Of a stretch of DNA of 64,000 nucleotides, positions 10,315 through 23,687 are shown one piece after another. The position numbers and the translations under genes are program-made. The notes below the pieces were generated by a model. It worked only from the letters and a program-made list of their open reading frames with translations. It searched no databases and was not told where the DNA came from. Position 1 is the stretch's first letter. Each line of letters opens with the position of its first letter. The stretch covers positions 1 through 64,000 of the forward strand of contig NAVB01000320.1 in assembly GCA_002179805.1 (NCBI GenBank), read 5' to 3'. The DNA comes from Acanthamoeba lenticulata (taxonomy: Eukaryota; Discosea; Longamoebia; Acanthamoebidae).

Positions 10315-11326
10315 ATGGAGGCCATGCAAGAGGAGACGGTCATGATTAAGGAGATTATCGGTACCGGCGGCAGCGCGACGGTGTACCGGGGCGTGATGAA
10401 CGTGAACGACAACGAGACGGAGGTGGCGGTGAAAATCACCAAGAAGGACCTCCGATCCGAGCGGGGCCGTAAGATTTACAACCGCACCAAGAACGAGTGC
10501 CACATCATGAGCCAGCTCAACCACAAGCACATCTGCGGGGTGCTGGGCGAGGTCGAGAACGACGACCACGTCTTCACCGTCCTGCAGTACGCGCCCCACG
10601 GCGACCTGCTGGACCGCCTCAACCGCCAGGGTCCGCTCAGCGAACAGCAGACCCGCAAGATTTTCAAGCAGCTTGTTATGGCCATTAACTACCTCCACGG
10701 CAAGGGCGTCGTCCACCGTGACCTGAAGCCTGGTGCGTGTCCCCTTGGTCTTGCTTCACGGAATTTCTCTTCTTCATTCTTTTTTCGTTCGAAATTTATC
10801 GCTTCTTTCTTCATGTCGACATAATTGGCTCACATTTTTATTCTTTTTTACTGCAGAAAACGTGTTTTTCGATGAAAAGGACAACGTGCTGCTTGGCGAC
10901 TTTGGCTTCGCGATGCCCTGGTCGCCCGTGCAGAGCGTGGAGGAGTTTGTGGGCACGCTCAACTACGCGGCGCCGGAGATCGTCACGCACACGCCCTACA
11001 CGGGACCCGAGCTCGACCTGTGGAGCCTGGGCGCGCTGATGCTGGCCATGCTCACGGCGCGCATCCCGTTCGACGCGCCGACCGAGGAGGACACCGCCCT
11101 CAAGATCACGTCGGCCAAGTTCAAGATGCCCTCTGGCATCTCCACGCAGGCCAAGGACCTGCTCGCCCGGCTGCTCCAGCCCAACCCGCTCAAGCGGGCC
11201 ACCATGATGGACGTCCTCGCCCACCCGTGGCTCAAGCAGGGCACCTCGTGCCACCGCAAGGAGGGCCTCGTCTCCCGCGTCCTCCGTCAGACCACCGTCC
11301 GCCACAGCACCGAGGCCATCATGTGA
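10315..11326 (+). CDS. small CAMK-like Ser/Thr protein kinase
   Basis: Exons 10315-10732 and 10857-11326 give 295 residues, almost only a kinase domain. All core motifs are present: glycine loop GTGGSATVYRG, VAVK lysine, HRDLKPEN (split by the intron inside the Pro-Glu pair), DFGFA, APE and a C-lobe DLWSLGALMLAML. The hinge and C-lobe (LLARLLQPNPLKRATMMDVLAHPWL) resemble the CAMK/Snf1 group. The activation segment is short and contains Ser and Glu rather than the conserved LKT motif of AMPK-type kinases, so an upstream LKB1-like activator is not predicted. No regulatory domain is visible; the tail after residue 275 is short and basic. Substrates are unknown. Confidence 0.9.
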
Positions 11327-11586
11327 AGAGGAGAGGGCGTAAGCGGCCTCTACTCGCGCAGGCCCCAGCATTTTCGTAGCCATCGACTCCTCCGCCAGCT
11401 CGACTCTCTCTACTCTCCTGCCCATGTGTGTAAATGATGCGTGTACATTTGTAGTCAACCGACCCCCTCCCCCATCGCTCTTTCCCTTGTTGTTATGTAT
11501 CTCCTCCACCAGCTATGCCTCTTCTCAACTGCAGTACTTCATACAATAGACTATTGTATTATTAAATATTATTCGATCCTACATTT

Positions 11587-13496
11587 TTACATCCTCTGCT
11601 TGTTCGAACGTCCTCTTGTCCTGGCTTGCACGTAGTGCGTGTGGGGAGAGCGCGTAGAGGGCGCAGGGTCGAACGTGACGTTGGTGCGGTGGTACCGATC
11701 AAGCCCCTCGACCGTGATGCCCGAGTGGCCCAGCCACATGTACACGGCGCGCCGTTGCTTGCGCTCCTGAGACCATTCCCAGCTCTTCTTCCTCAGCTCG
11801 TCTCCTTCCTCCCGTTTGCTGTGGGACCACAGGGCGATGCTGGCAACAAGCGCTCGCTCGACCACCTCGCCCTCCCCGTTTGTGGCCGATGTAGCGGCCA
11901 GAAGCAGGGCGTTCACATCAAAGAGGAGAATGCAGTCGTCTTCGGGCTGCTTGAAGTCGCCACAGACGTAGAGCCGCCGCTCGTCCATCTCCACTCGCGG
12001 GTTGTTCGGTGGCCGATTCGGCGATGGCGAACGAGGCCAGCACGCACCTGGCCTCCACGGTCGACTTGTTCATGGTCAGCTGATAAAGCCAAAGTCGGCC
12101 CTTGCCGATGACGGCGAGTGCCTTGGCGTTGAAGGCCATGTTCGCGGCCTTCGTGAGTTGGACGGCGTCTCGAGGAATGGATAGGAGAAGTGCGTGGTCG
12201 TGGTCGCTTCGCAGGTGGTAGATCTTGATGGCGTCCTGAGTTAGAGTTGCAATGCAATCCATCATCGGGTGGATCGCAAAGAGCTGCGCATTCAGTGTAA
12301 TGCTCGCTTCCAAGTTGCAATATGACCCTGTGCGAGGCTTCTCTAGGTCCGCCGAATCCCAAACCGACAGCTCGCTCTCATCGCACAGGAACAGCCTGCG
12401 GTCGTTACAATGCAACCAAACAAGAGTGTGTTCGAGATATTTCTCTTGGCTTGACGCTGCTCATGTCCTCTCTCGTACCAACGGCCGCTGGCGGAGATGC
12501 CATATTGGGGGACATTTGAGGAGAACCTGAACCGGGACAAGGCGACGGCCTGGCGGCTCTCCACGTCGAAGATCCGGAGGAACATCTGGCAATCTGCTCA
12601 AAAGCGAGAATTAGTGTATGTCGAACGGGCCGGCAGAAGAAGGAGAGACCATAGAAGACTTCAAACTTGAGCCCCACGACCTGAAGAGCTCCGTGGGGCG
12701 TCGGCCGAAAGAGAGCCCCGACGAAGCTGTCGCCGTCAAGCTTGCTCTTTGCAAAGCCGATGCTGTAGGACTTGATCTCCCCTAATTTTCATTTATTCTC
12801 GTGTGGTAGCGAATGCAATAAATATCTCATGATGTACCATTGGTCTGGTCCGTCACGATCCAAGCGGTGGAGACGGTCTCTGTGGCGATGCTCAGGTTCA
12901 AGCCATTCCACACATCGCAGGTGATATGTAGGTTGAATGGCAGCTTCTGTACCTCTGTTGGCACGCCCTGGAACACACACGCACACAAGAGATTGAAGCC
13001 GACTCCGCCAATCTGAGGTTCGGTAGGCCTAGTCATCATGAGCGCACCTTCTGCCGTCTGCACTCGGCCGCCGCGAAGTGACGCAACTGCGCGCGGATGC
13101 ACACGAGGAGGGCACGTGGTGGCCTCATCAACGTAAGCCGGGAGGCCCTCGATCGTGTCCAGGTCGGTTGGAGGTCGGGTGAAGACAAAGGGCTCGGCTT
13201 CGCGCAGTAGACGCCACACCTTGATCCACGTCGCCTGCTGATCCTCGAGAAACACCCGCCAAGAGGAGCTCACCTGCACCCAACAGGTGTTTTTTTATGA
13301 TAAATGCATAGAGAGAAAGATCAAGGGGACGAGTGTGGTCTCCCCCTCCCGCGCGACTGCCCGCCAGCTGCTGCGCCTCACCCATGTACTCCAGCCACTC
13401 AGTGGTGATGGCACGGAAGAAGGGGCGATGAGGTCACTCGACAATCCATAAGCTGAGCTCGAGGGGTAGTAAGGCGAACGAGTCGTATTCGACCAT
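11587..13496 (-). CDS. F-box-like/propeller-like protein, multi-exon, model incomplete
   Basis: The N-terminus at 13496 (MVEYDSFALLPLELSLWIV) looks like the start of an F-box. Clear downstream exons are about 13266-12840 (VSSSWRVFLEDQQATW..), about 12817-12652, about 12607-12501 and 12416-12050, ending in an exon 11994-11587. Several joins are clean, for example GT at 12839 to AG before 12817, and GT at 12500 to AG before 12416. The body has short beta-rich segments (FLRIFDVESRQAVALSRF; SELSVWDSADLEK; DAIKIYHL) suggesting a WD40-like propeller. The splice between 13440 and 13270 and the frame change near 12000 are not resolved. Probably an SCF substrate receptor; target unknown. Confidence 0.6.
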
Positions 13497-13630
13497 CTCA
13501 CCTGTTTTCTTTCCCTTGATGAGCACCTTGGCCAAACGGTGTATGAAGTGAGTTATCTTTTTATTTTCTTCAGCATTTCCTTTCGCCTCCAGATTCACGA
13601 CACATTCGCAGAGAGGTAGGTGCAAGTACG

Positions 13631-14163
13631 ATGCAGGGAGCCAAGGACGTCCAGCTGGGCAGCACCGTCGAGGAGCCGCTCGATCTTATTCGTCTCTCTC
13701 TGGATGATCGCATTTACGTCAAGCTGCGAGGTGATCGTGAGCTCCGCGGCAAGCTTCATGTAAATACTACTCATCCAATTCAATCAAATTATTGGCTTGC
13801 CCTCCATGATTCTCAGTTAATCAACTGCGAGGCACCGTGCAGGCTTATGACCAGCACTTGAACATGGTCTTGGGTGACGTTGAAGAGACGGTGACCACTG
13901 TGGAGATGGATGAGGAGACTGATGAAGAAATCATCAAGGTTCGCCCCCCCCTTCCAATAACCTCATTCTGCTCTCGGGCCGAAGTGTTTGGCTTGGTGCT
14001 GTGTCGGCATCTGTTCGCCACGGTGCTTACATGTTGTTGTGCGCGTGTGCGCGTGCGTGTGCGGTGCTGGTTCTCACCACAGCGGCGAAAGCGAACGGTG
14101 GAGATGCTGTTCGTGCGCGGCGATGGCGTCATCCTGGTCTCTCCTCCTGTGCGGACCGCCTAA
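13631..14163 (+). CDS. LSM3: U6 snRNA-associated Sm-like protein LSm3
   Basis: Exons 13631-13759, 13843-13938 and 14083-14163 give 101 residues, the normal LSm3 length. Sm1 is clear ([40 protein letters not shown]), as is Sm2 ([19 protein letters not shown]), with the acidic linker EEIIK between them. LSm3 is part of the LSm2-8 ring that binds the U6 snRNA 3' end in the nucleus and of the LSm1-7 ring in mRNA decay. The second intron follows the donor with an 8-C run. The upstream F-box-like gene is divergent, so the roughly 130-bp gap is likely a shared promoter. Confidence 0.97.
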
Positions 14164-14424
14164 GGCACCCCTTTGACGAGGAACAAGACGACCAACGTTG
14201 GCAGGGGATGATGGTGATGAGCGCTTCTGTTTTAACCATAATGGCTGGCTGCACCCAATCACGTTCCTCTTCACGCGTGGTTGATCTGCAATCCTAGAAA
14301 AGGGAAACTATTATCCATATCGCAACAAGTTGCTTGTTTGGTTTGGGAGGAAACGGGCAGCCCGCAAGCCCTCCTTTGACTTTTGTTGTTGTTGTCGTTC
14401 CCTGCTCTCACCCCTCGCACAAAG

Positions 14425-15010
14425 ATGTCGTCCGCCATCATCTCGTCCCTGTTGGTCTCGTTCGCCATTCTCTGCGTCCTCCTCGTCTCCTCGGCCTCGT
14501 CTGCCCCCACCGCCGTCGAGAAGCCCGCGGAGGCCATGCAGGCGTTCAACTCGTGCTACATCTGCCAGGCCGGTGAGCAAACCCACCCGCTTCCTCCTAT
14601 TCTGTGTACACACATTCCTGATTGACTGTTGTCGCTTCACCAGTGGTGGAGCTGATCTCTTACCAGGAGAAGACCTACAACGCCACCTTGGAGGAGCTCA
14701 TCGAGCTTGTTGACAACCTGTGCCTCATCATTGGCGGCGGCATCATCGGCGCGGAGGTTGGCTCTTCTTCCAGCTGTTGTTGTTGTTGACGGAAAAGTGT
14801 CTCACAGTGGTGTTGCTTGCTCAAATCCAGTGCAAGTTCTTGCTCGGCTCGCTCAACGACATCATCCAGTGGCTCGCCCAGGAGCTCACCCCGACCGACA
14901 TCTGCCAAAAGCTCAACTTCTGCCCCAAGACCGTCGCCCAGCTCGACCCCGTCCTGGTGAACCTCCTCAACAAGGCTCTCTCGGCCCACCACGCCCAGAA
15001 GCAGGCTTAA
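14425..15010 (+). CDS. secreted saposin B-type protein
   Basis: Exons 14425-14572, 14644-14756 and 14831-15010 give 146 residues. The first 25 form a signal peptide (SLLVSFAILCVLLVSSASSA). The mature part is one saposin fold with the six-cysteine order CYIC, NLC, CKF, DIC, NFC and one potential N-glycosylation site (YNATL). Saposin-like proteins bind or disturb lipid membranes; amoebae use some as lysosomal lipid cofactors and others as pore-forming effectors. Nothing in the sequence decides between these. The 45 residues before the first cysteine pair are short and the protein carries a single domain, so it is not a multi-saposin precursor. Confidence 0.85.
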
Positions 15011-15125
15011 GCTCCCCGAACCACTGCACTTTTTGGTCCTTTTTACAACCAAAAAACATTGCAAAATCCGGTTTCGTCCTCTTTTCTTTGCTGCACACAA
15101 AAAATAAGAGAGGAAAAAAGATGGC

Positions 15126-16998
<1,873 letters not shown>

Positions 16999-17193
16999 GA
17001 TAACAAGGAGTGTGCAAAAAGAGGTTGCGGCGAGTGTTGGCGCAGAGCGATCTGCAGATGTTCAACAGTGCCCAAGAGCGAACCGAAAATGTGTTGGCGG
17101 GAAAGGAAAGAAAGGCATTTCTTTTTTCAGTGGCAGAAAATATGATTGGGAAAAGGGAACGAGTTTGCCGAGTAAATCGATCGTAAGTCTTGC

Positions 17194-18767
17194 ATGATGT
17201 TGAAGCGCAGCTGCCTTCAGGGCTGGAGACTGTCTACTGTGTGCTCATATGCACCAATGGGGCTGACTGTGGGCATGGCTGATCTGCCTAGATCGCGGCT
17301 GTTCCACACAACTATGAAGTTGGGCACAGCACGACAAGCAGCTTCCTCTTCTCGTGGCCTTGCCCGCTTGCCTTTCATAACTCACCCAACGCCTTTGCAC
17401 TCGCTGCGAACACCCACGTTTCGCCCCCTCGCTGCCGTTTCTCGCCTCGTTGTGCCCGAGCTCGAACGACGAATCGTTCCATCCAGTCGAGGGCTGCATC
17501 TGCGGAGCAGCACCAACAACCCTGCATCACCAGCCTTCACGCATCCTTATCGGGTGCCCTCCATCGCCACAGTACTCAGGCACCAGGCACAGCGCTTCAC
17601 GCAGCTCGCAGGGCGGCGGCACTACGTGACCCTGAACGAGCTACGACGAGGTGGGGAGCTGCATCTGGTCTACAACGGCCCCACTCGTTTGCGCCCTGTA
17701 GTACGTCTTCCCCCTTTATTCGAGAAGAGCCAAGAGCGCAATATTCTTCGTGGCATGCTGACGTCCTTGTTGGCAGACCCCGGCCACTGTGCGAGGCGTC
17801 TTCTTTCGCAACTTCTTTCTCTTTTGTCTGCTCTGCGTTTTGTCACCTTTGGCCGCACACATGAGCTTCTACTTGGCGGGGCTCGACAAGGCGACGTTCT
17901 CCTCCATCATGTCCTGGTGGCTTCGCTACCGCGAGAAGGGCACCGTGCGGCCCCACACGGGCTTTTTCATTGTTGACGGCGAGGAGCTGCAGACTGTCCT
18001 CGATACAAAGGTACGTCCTCTTCCTCCTCCTTCGCTTCTTCGATTGTCTCAAGGGATTGTCTGTTTGCACTGTAGATTGGCCGACCACTGACGATCGAGC
18101 TTCTGGACACCAAGTGGGAGGACAAGCTCAACGCTCTGAGCGACAACATGGACGGTGCGCTTTGAAGAGGCTGCCACCATCCTCCACATCATGTATTGAG
18201 TCCATTCCATGACATGCGGCTGGGCGGATCAGGCGTGGAGCTGTTGATCATGTCTGGCCGGAGAGCGGTCTGGGGCTACAACATACCCTTCATCAGCATG
18301 GGCATCCACGCCCGCATCCGGTGGACCGAGTCGGCCAAGATCGTCGGTACTTCTTCTTCCTTTCTTCATTGTCGAAAACCATCTTCTTTTTCTTACGGAC
18401 GTACGTGGGACAGGCCCCAACGGCATCGCACATCTGCACGTCACGATTCGCACCATCTCCAATCCGGGTAGAGGCGTCCTCCTCCTTCTGCACAAGCTTG
18501 CTCTCGGAGCATGAGGACTTACATGTACACACTTGGTTTCTACCACCAGAGAAAAGGGATATCAGCACGCAGTTGCTGCGCAGGTCACGGCGTGTGGTGG
18601 TCGAGAAAGTCGAGCTGGCGTTTGCTGACGGCACCTCGTACGTGAAACATGACGTGTATAACCACCGAGGCCTTCACTCACCTCTCTCTTGCGGGGTCAG
18701 GTACGTGCTCAACGACGCCAGCTTCGGGCGCCAGAGGCGGTTCACGGCCACCAAGCTCAAAGACTGA
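17194..18767 (+). CDS. predicted mitochondrial single-TM protein, family not recognised
   Basis: Exons 17194-17700, 17777-18010, 18076-18154, 18233-18346, 18414-18467, 18550-18637 and 18701-18767 give 380 residues in one frame. The first 165 residues are Arg/Ser-rich with few acidic residues, as in a long mitochondrial targeting region. A hydrophobic segment (NFFLFCLLCVLSPLAAHMSF) is the only clear TM. The C-terminal domain starts IGRPLTIELLDTKWED and is rich in beta strands (ELLIMSGRRAVWGYNIPF; AHLHVTIRTI; VVVEKVELAFADG). The layout of presequence, TM and small soluble domain with a Gly-Arg-Pro strand recalls Tim21/Coa1-type proteins, but the similarity is too weak to name it. Confidence 0.75.
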
Positions 18768-18899
18768 TCCAGTTTACGTTGCATTCCAAACTTACAAAAT
18801 GATTGTTTCAACATCATCTCTCTCCATCTTCCACACGCCTTCTTGAGGCGGCCTCGAGGGCGCTACAAGGAAGGCGTTGCAGGCACTCTGGCGCACGAC

Positions 18900-18938
18900 A
18901 AAAAAGCGCGAAAACGAGCCGTTTGGTTTTGGCGGGAA
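18900..18938 (+). promoter_or_regulatory. two E2F-like sites upstream of the kinesin gene
   Basis: AAAAGCGCGAAAA (about 18902-18914; complement TTTTCGCGC) and TTTTGGCGGGAA (18927-18938) both match the E2F/DP consensus TTTSSCGC/TTTGGCGGGAA. They lie 155-190 bp before the kinesin ATG. An AT-rich CAATATATACC follows at 19065-19075. Only the motif is seen; binding is inferred. The whole 18768-19093 spacer shows no coding frame. Confidence 0.5.
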
Positions 18939-19093
18939 GGGAGGGCCCGCAGGTTGAGCAACGCGCCAGAAGTGGTCTAGGAAGTGTGGGGATAATCACA
19001 ACCCGAAAGTGAGAAGCGACGTGGATCTTATACTGATTTTGACGCGTCTTGGAGCCGCATCAGTCAATATATACCGCATAATTCACGACCAAG

Positions 19094-22000
19094 ATGGACA
19101 CGAGTGATTTTCAACCGCTGGCGTCAGCGGAAGAGGTGGTTCGCGTTGCCGTGAGGGTCAAGCCTCTCAGCGCGGAAGATCACGAACGGGGATACTCCTC
19201 GTGTTGCTCAATTGATGGCAACGCCATCACTCTTCATCCACCAACAGATTTGGCCTCAGGTACACGTTGTGTCCTCAACCTGCCCAAGATTTTCATAGAT
19301 CTGACCATGCCGTACCTTCATTGCAGCTTCTTCGTCCGTGGTTCAGCGCACACCAACACGTCCTTCAGCGACTCCCACCCTGCGACGAGAGCAATCGACA
19401 CCCACATCCATCCGTCGTGTCGGGGTGCGCCCACGCAACTACTCTCGCACTTTTACTTGAGGAGCTGCTGAACAATCGATTGACTGCCTTTGTGGTCTTG
19501 CGGCCACGCAGACGCCTCGCACCCATGCGCCCTCGCCGTTGGCGGCGTCACCTATGCGCGGCACCCCGGCCGGTCCTGGGACGCCCAGCAGCGTCAACCG
19601 GACGCTGATGCGCCCCGAGGAGCCCCGCACGTTCACGTTTGACCGCATCTTTGATGACCGCGCCACCCAGTCGCAAGTTTTTGACTACGTCACCCCGCTG
19701 ATCGACGCCGCGGTCGAGGGCTATAACGCCACCCTCTTCACCTACGGGTAATCCCCTCCTTCCTCCTCCTTCTTTTTCCTGGCCATGCGACTTACCGACA
19801 TGTCTGTCCTTCAGGCAAACCGGCTCGGGCAAGACCCACACCATGTTTGGCACCGAGTAAGCCCAGCCCGCCCTCGTGTGATGATGAGCCTCTCTAATCT
19901 GTTTGTGTGTCCTTGCGTGCGCGTGTCAGGGAGCACCCGGGGCTGATCCCGCGGGCGGTGCGGCGCATGTTTGAGCTGATCGAGTCGCGAAGCGACACCG
20001 TGTTCGTGGTCAAGTGCTCGTTCGTCGAGCTGCACCTCGACAACTTTAACGACCTGCTCGACACTGAGAACCACCCGTCCTTCAAGAACAAGCAGCTGCC
20101 CAACTGGTCCGTTCTCGCGTCCTTGTGCTGTTCATCTTTTTGTCACCAGATCTGGTCTCACAGCAAGGACGATGACTATGATGGTGATGATGCAGGCGGC
20201 CGAAGAAGATCGAGATCAGGGAAGATACGCGGTCGGGCGCGGTCTTCTTGACCGGGTCCGACACGCTCTACACGCTGGTCGAGTCCATGCGCCACGCGCG
20301 CGACATCATCCAGGCCGGCATGCGGCTGCGATCCAGCGCGGCGACCAAGATGAACGACCGGAGCTCGCGCTCGCACGCCATCCTCACCTTCTACATCGAG
20401 TCGCGCCCGGCAGCCACTGAGTCCGCGCCCGGTATGCGGCCACATTCCACACATTGACATAATTGTCGCATATGGCTCACATTAAATGGAATTTTGGGGC
20501 CGACAGTGACGATGGGCAAGCTGCACCTGGTGGACCTCGCCGGCAGCGAGCGGCTCGTGCGATCCGTGGTCGAGGGCCAGAACAAGAAGGAGGCCCAGCA
20601 GATCAACGCCTCACTCACCGCCCTCGGTACGATCAATGTCCTCTAATCTTATTTTATCAATATTTATTTATATTGTTATAATATATTAATATTATAACAA
20701 TATAAATAAATATATATATAACAGGTGACGTGCTGGAGGTGTTGAGCAAGCCCAATCGCTGCCCGACGGCGCTGGTGCCGTACCGCAACAACAAGCTCAC
20801 GCGGTTGCTCCAAGACTCGCTCGGGGGCAACTCAAAGACGTGCTTCATCATCAACGTCCAGACCACGGCTCCCAACTTCCGCGAGACCCTCACGTCCCTC
20901 AAGTATGCGCACCGGGCCAAGATGATCAAGAACAAAGTCGTACGTGTGTGTCTGTGTGCGCCGCGCGTGTCGTGCCTCTCCGAGCCGCACACGCGCTCAT
21001 GCGTGCGTGTTGCTAACAACACAACATCCTGGGGCGACGGCAGTCGGTGAACCGGGACCTGTTCGGGGCGTCGGACATCCAGAGCCTGACCAACGAGATC
21101 AACCACCTCAAGGTGCGCCACTCTTTCTCGCGCCCGCCTTCACATTCGCTTCCGCTTCTTTAAATTCTTGGTCTCACGCACGCGCACGTGCATGCAGGCG
21201 CGGCTCGATGAGCGCACGATGGCGTACGAGGCCATCGCCGAGCAGCAAAAGTCGATCGGGGCCGAGAACAAGGAGCTCCGCCGCCAGATCGACTCCCTCT
21301 CGCGCATCAACCGCGAGGAGAAGGCCACGCTCACCGACCACATCGGCTCTGTACGCGATTTGACTGCTTTCGCGAAGGAGGCGGGACTCGCGCGCGCGGC
21401 CGTGTGCTCATCTGCCCTTCTCTTGGCCGCCTTTTGGCTGGTTTTTGGGTTTGGGGGGGGGGGATGGCGCTCAGATCATCCACAACAAGGAGAGCCTCTT
21501 GGTGGAGCAGCAGCACGACTTTGCGGTGCTACAGAGCAAGCTCGACAAGCGCCGCAAGGTCTCGCATGACCTCAAAGTCAAGCTTGGTTCGTCTGACGAA
21601 ACCATTTTACTATTTCAATCTTTTATTTTAATATTTCTTGTTATTGAAATATTTTACAAAAATCTTGAAATAATGTTTCCTTATTGGCCGCTGACACTGA
21701 CCCGCCCGTGTGGCTGTACAGCGATGGTGGAGGGCGAGGTGCTGGAGCTGAAGGAAAAGCTCAAGTCGGCGCAGATGGAGGCCGCGCGGCTGACCACGGA
21801 GCGGGACCAGGCGCGCAACCAGGGCGAGAAGCTCAAGTCCAAGCTCAAGAAGGCGCTGGCCTACAGCCAGGAGGAGCGGACGGTGATGCAGCAGAAGGTG
21901 CTCGAGCTCGAGCGGTTCCTCGAGGAGGAGGCCGCCTACCGCCGCCAGATGCAGCGCGAGGCCAAGGGGTCGAGCGCCGCGAGCGAGCTGGCGCGCGAGT

Positions 22001-23343
22001 ACGAGGACAAGCTCCACACGCTCGAGCAGACCTGCGCCGCGTCGGGCAAGCAGGTCCGGCTGCTCCTCCAGCAGCTGGAGCGCGCCAAGGAGGACAGCGC
22101 CGCCACCGAGGCCCGCATGCAGCGCGAGCTCCACGCACTCCGGGCCCAGCTCGAGGCCGCCCAGCAGCAGCACGCCGCCTCCGAGGCCAAGTACGCTCGC
22201 GAGCTTCGCACCCTCCGCGCTCAGACGGTCCGTCCCCCATCCCGCACGAGCGCACGACACGACACGACACGACACACGCGCGTGCGTGCGCGCTGACATG
22301 GCACACGCGTGCGCGCGCATGCAGGAGTCGCAGCGGATGTCGATCGAGACGTTTGAGGCCAGCCAGCGCGAGCGCGAGAAGGAGGTCATGCAGCATCAGC
22401 GCAGGGCCTCGACCAAGCGGTCCCTCGCCCGCGCCGCCATGGCCGCGGCGGCGACGATGAAGAACATTGAGGAGGACGAGAAGGAAGAGGAAGAGGAGCC
22501 CGAGCAGCGCGTGGGCCACCGAGCCACGCACTGGCCCGAGGAGCAGCTGCCGGCTCCCAAGAAGAGCCGCAGGGCGTCCACCAAGAAGCCCAAGGCCGCC
22601 GACGCCACCACGACGACTAGCAGCAGCAGCAGCGCCACGAGTGGAGGCAAGTCCAAGGGCAGCACGCTCAAGTCGCTGTTCCCGATGACGGCCATTCCTC
22701 TTCCTGCTGGTGATGAGGATGATGGTGGGTTCTACAAGAGCAGCAGCAGCAGCAGCAAGGCCCTGAAGACGAATAAGAAGAAGCGGCTTAGTGACGAGAT
22801 GCTCAGCAGCGACCTGCATGACGACGACGACGACGACTACTACGACAATGGTGGCGAGGACAAGCGCAAGAACGGCGCGGAGAAGGAGAACGTGGCCAAC
22901 CCGCGCACCACCAAAAACACGACGTCATCAACGGCGACAAAGAAGAAGACGACCGACCAAACTGGCGCCAAGAAGCGTAAGCTCTTCACGGCGGCGGCCA
23001 GCAAGGAGAGCAACATCCCCGCGTCACCTCTGGCCTCTTCCACGGGTACGTCAACGTCAACATCAACAACATCTTCTAGTTCTTCTTCTTCACGTGGCCA
23101 TTGACAATGCCCTCTTCTTCTTCTTCTTCTTGCGCAGTGTCGATCGGGCTCAAGGGCAAGAAGGGCTCCAACATCCCGGGGTTGTCGTCCAAGACGTCGC
23201 TCCAGCGGCTGCTCCAGTCCCAGAAGGCCCAGATTCCCAAACTTAAGGTTCAACTCCAGCGCTGTAATATGAACGTGGGAAGAAAGAAAACTGATCTCTG
23301 TTCGCTCTCTTCTGTTCCTACGCGAACACAGGCGCAGCACTGA
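19094..23343 (+). CDS. kinesin-12-like N-terminal motor with coiled coil and basic tail
   Basis: About fifteen exons. Secure ones include 19815-19856 (a 42-nt exon carrying the P-loop [12 protein letters not shown]), 19930-20106, 20196-20431, 20507-20626, 20725-20939, 21044-21112, 21198-21350, 21475-21586, 21722-22227 and 22325-23045. The motor starts near residue 12 ([11 protein letters not shown]) and has the switch motifs NDRSSRSH and DLAGSE. The neck follows with [15 protein letters not shown], the kinesin-12/KIF15 style. A long coiled coil (about 21050-22400) leads to a Lys/Arg/Ser-rich tail with poly-Asp, NLS-like KKRK and a KEN sequence (EKENVAN). The first splice (19259 to about 19512) is unresolved because the phases disagree. 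A mitotic role is inferred from the class, KEN motif and E2F-like promoter. Confidence 0.9.
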
Positions 23344-23687
23344 TGACGATTGCCAATCCTCTTGGTCAAGTGCAAAACCGTTCTGTCATCTCTGCCCGTT
23401 TTAGTTCCTCGAACTGCATGTACAGCCCCGAATATTAACAAGAATGATAAGCAAACTGGAGTCGCCTGGTGTCATTGTCTTGTCGGGGCACACGAGCCGG
23501 TTGCGGCGGTCAATGTGATAGGGTCCAGCTCCCCACTGGTCGACCGAGGACCGAGCCTCATAAGAGGGCCCAATGGGAAGCGCAAGCTGCCGCTGGGTCG
23601 GGGAATTGGCCACATAAAAGCTGTGCCGGAGCAGCATGGTCTTTGCTCTTCTGCCTCCAGCCTCAACCCCACTGCCCAACCCCGCAA

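Noticed and set aside
12000..12060. Frameshift in the F-box/propeller-like gene
   Set aside because: A short intron with a GTGCTG donor near 12050 and an acceptor before ATGGACGAG can explain the frame change, so a mutation is not required.
13595..13783. Minus-strand frame starting [11 protein letters not shown]
   Set aside because: It is antisense to LSM3 exon 1, whose protein match is unambiguous.
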